Below are positions 7,777 through 7,778 of a DNA stretch of 7,778 bases, one piece after another. The first letter of the stretch is position 1; each line of letters starts with the position of its first letter. This stretch comes from Candidatus Competibacteraceae bacterium (lineage in GTDB: Bacteria; Pseudomonadota; Gammaproteobacteria; Competibacterales; Competibacteraceae). Made by a program: the position numbers and the translations under genes. The notes beneath the pieces were generated by a model. That model searched no databases. It was given only the letters and a program-made list of their open reading frames with translations, and was not told the origin of the DNA. The stretch covers positions 1 through 7,778 of the forward strand of contig JAGRHM010000167.1 of assembly GCA_020445005.1 (NCBI GenBank). Reading direction: 5' to 3'.

Positions 7777-7778
7777 CA

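Larger units (their letters stand above)
7473..7778. other. upstream region of the gsp operon, no recognised gene
   Basis: These 306 bases precede gspC and run to the window edge. No known gene is visible. Two frames on the - strand are open from the edge. One ends at 7552. The other stays open for 102 codons and ends in a TGA that overlaps the gspC ATG (ATGA, 7472-7469). Neither protein is recognised, and at most one can be real. A perfect 12-bp palindrome (7551-7562) and an 8-bp inverted repeat (7635-7658) also lie here. I looked for a sigma-70 promoter facing gspC. TTGACG at 7555-7550 resembles a -35 box, but no acceptable -10 box follows at 15-18 bases, so I do not call a promoter. Confidence 0.6.

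Overview
The window looks like a stretch of a gammaproteobacterial chromosome with moderately high GC, estimated by eye at 57-58%. The basis is an IscR/IscS pair that aligns almost without gaps to the Escherichia coli proteins, next to type II secretion (T2SS, general secretory pathway) genes of the Pseudomonas/Klebsiella type. I cannot name the species. Nearly every base is coding, and I see no mobile element, CRISPR array, tRNA or rRNA.

Layout. On the + strand, positions 2-367 hold the C-terminal three quarters of iscR (the Fe-S sensing repressor, cut by the left edge). A 31-base gap follows, then iscS (399-1583), a cysteine desulfurase. On the - strand, reading from right to left, come gspC (about 7472-6483), gspD (6437-4305), gspE (4302-2779) and gspF (2779-1568). 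The two groups converge. The last 16 bases of iscS and gspF overlap tail to tail, so there is no room for a separate terminator between them. Bases 7473-7778 lie upstream of gspC. They contain no gene I recognise, but hold two open frames that run off the right edge, an 8-bp hairpin and a 12-bp perfect palindrome.

How the genes work together. IscS takes sulfur from cysteine for Fe-S clusters and other sulfur-carrying products. IscR binds a [2Fe-2S] cluster and adjusts transcription to cluster supply. The four gsp genes encode the outer-membrane secretin (D), the inner-membrane link to it (C), the cytoplasmic ATPase (E) and the inner-membrane platform protein (F). All four look intact, with their key motifs. 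They are packed as an operon: 45-base C-D gap, 2-base D-E gap, 1-base E/F overlap.

Two absences stand out. The iscR-iscS pair is not followed by iscU, iscA or hscBA. The gsp operon stops at F, with no pseudopilin or L/M genes. The overlap point may be an old rearrangement junction, because the short, divergent end of IscS is encoded by the complement of the gspF 3' end. I did not find a previously undescribed system here; the window reads as a housekeeping pair beside a split T2SS locus.
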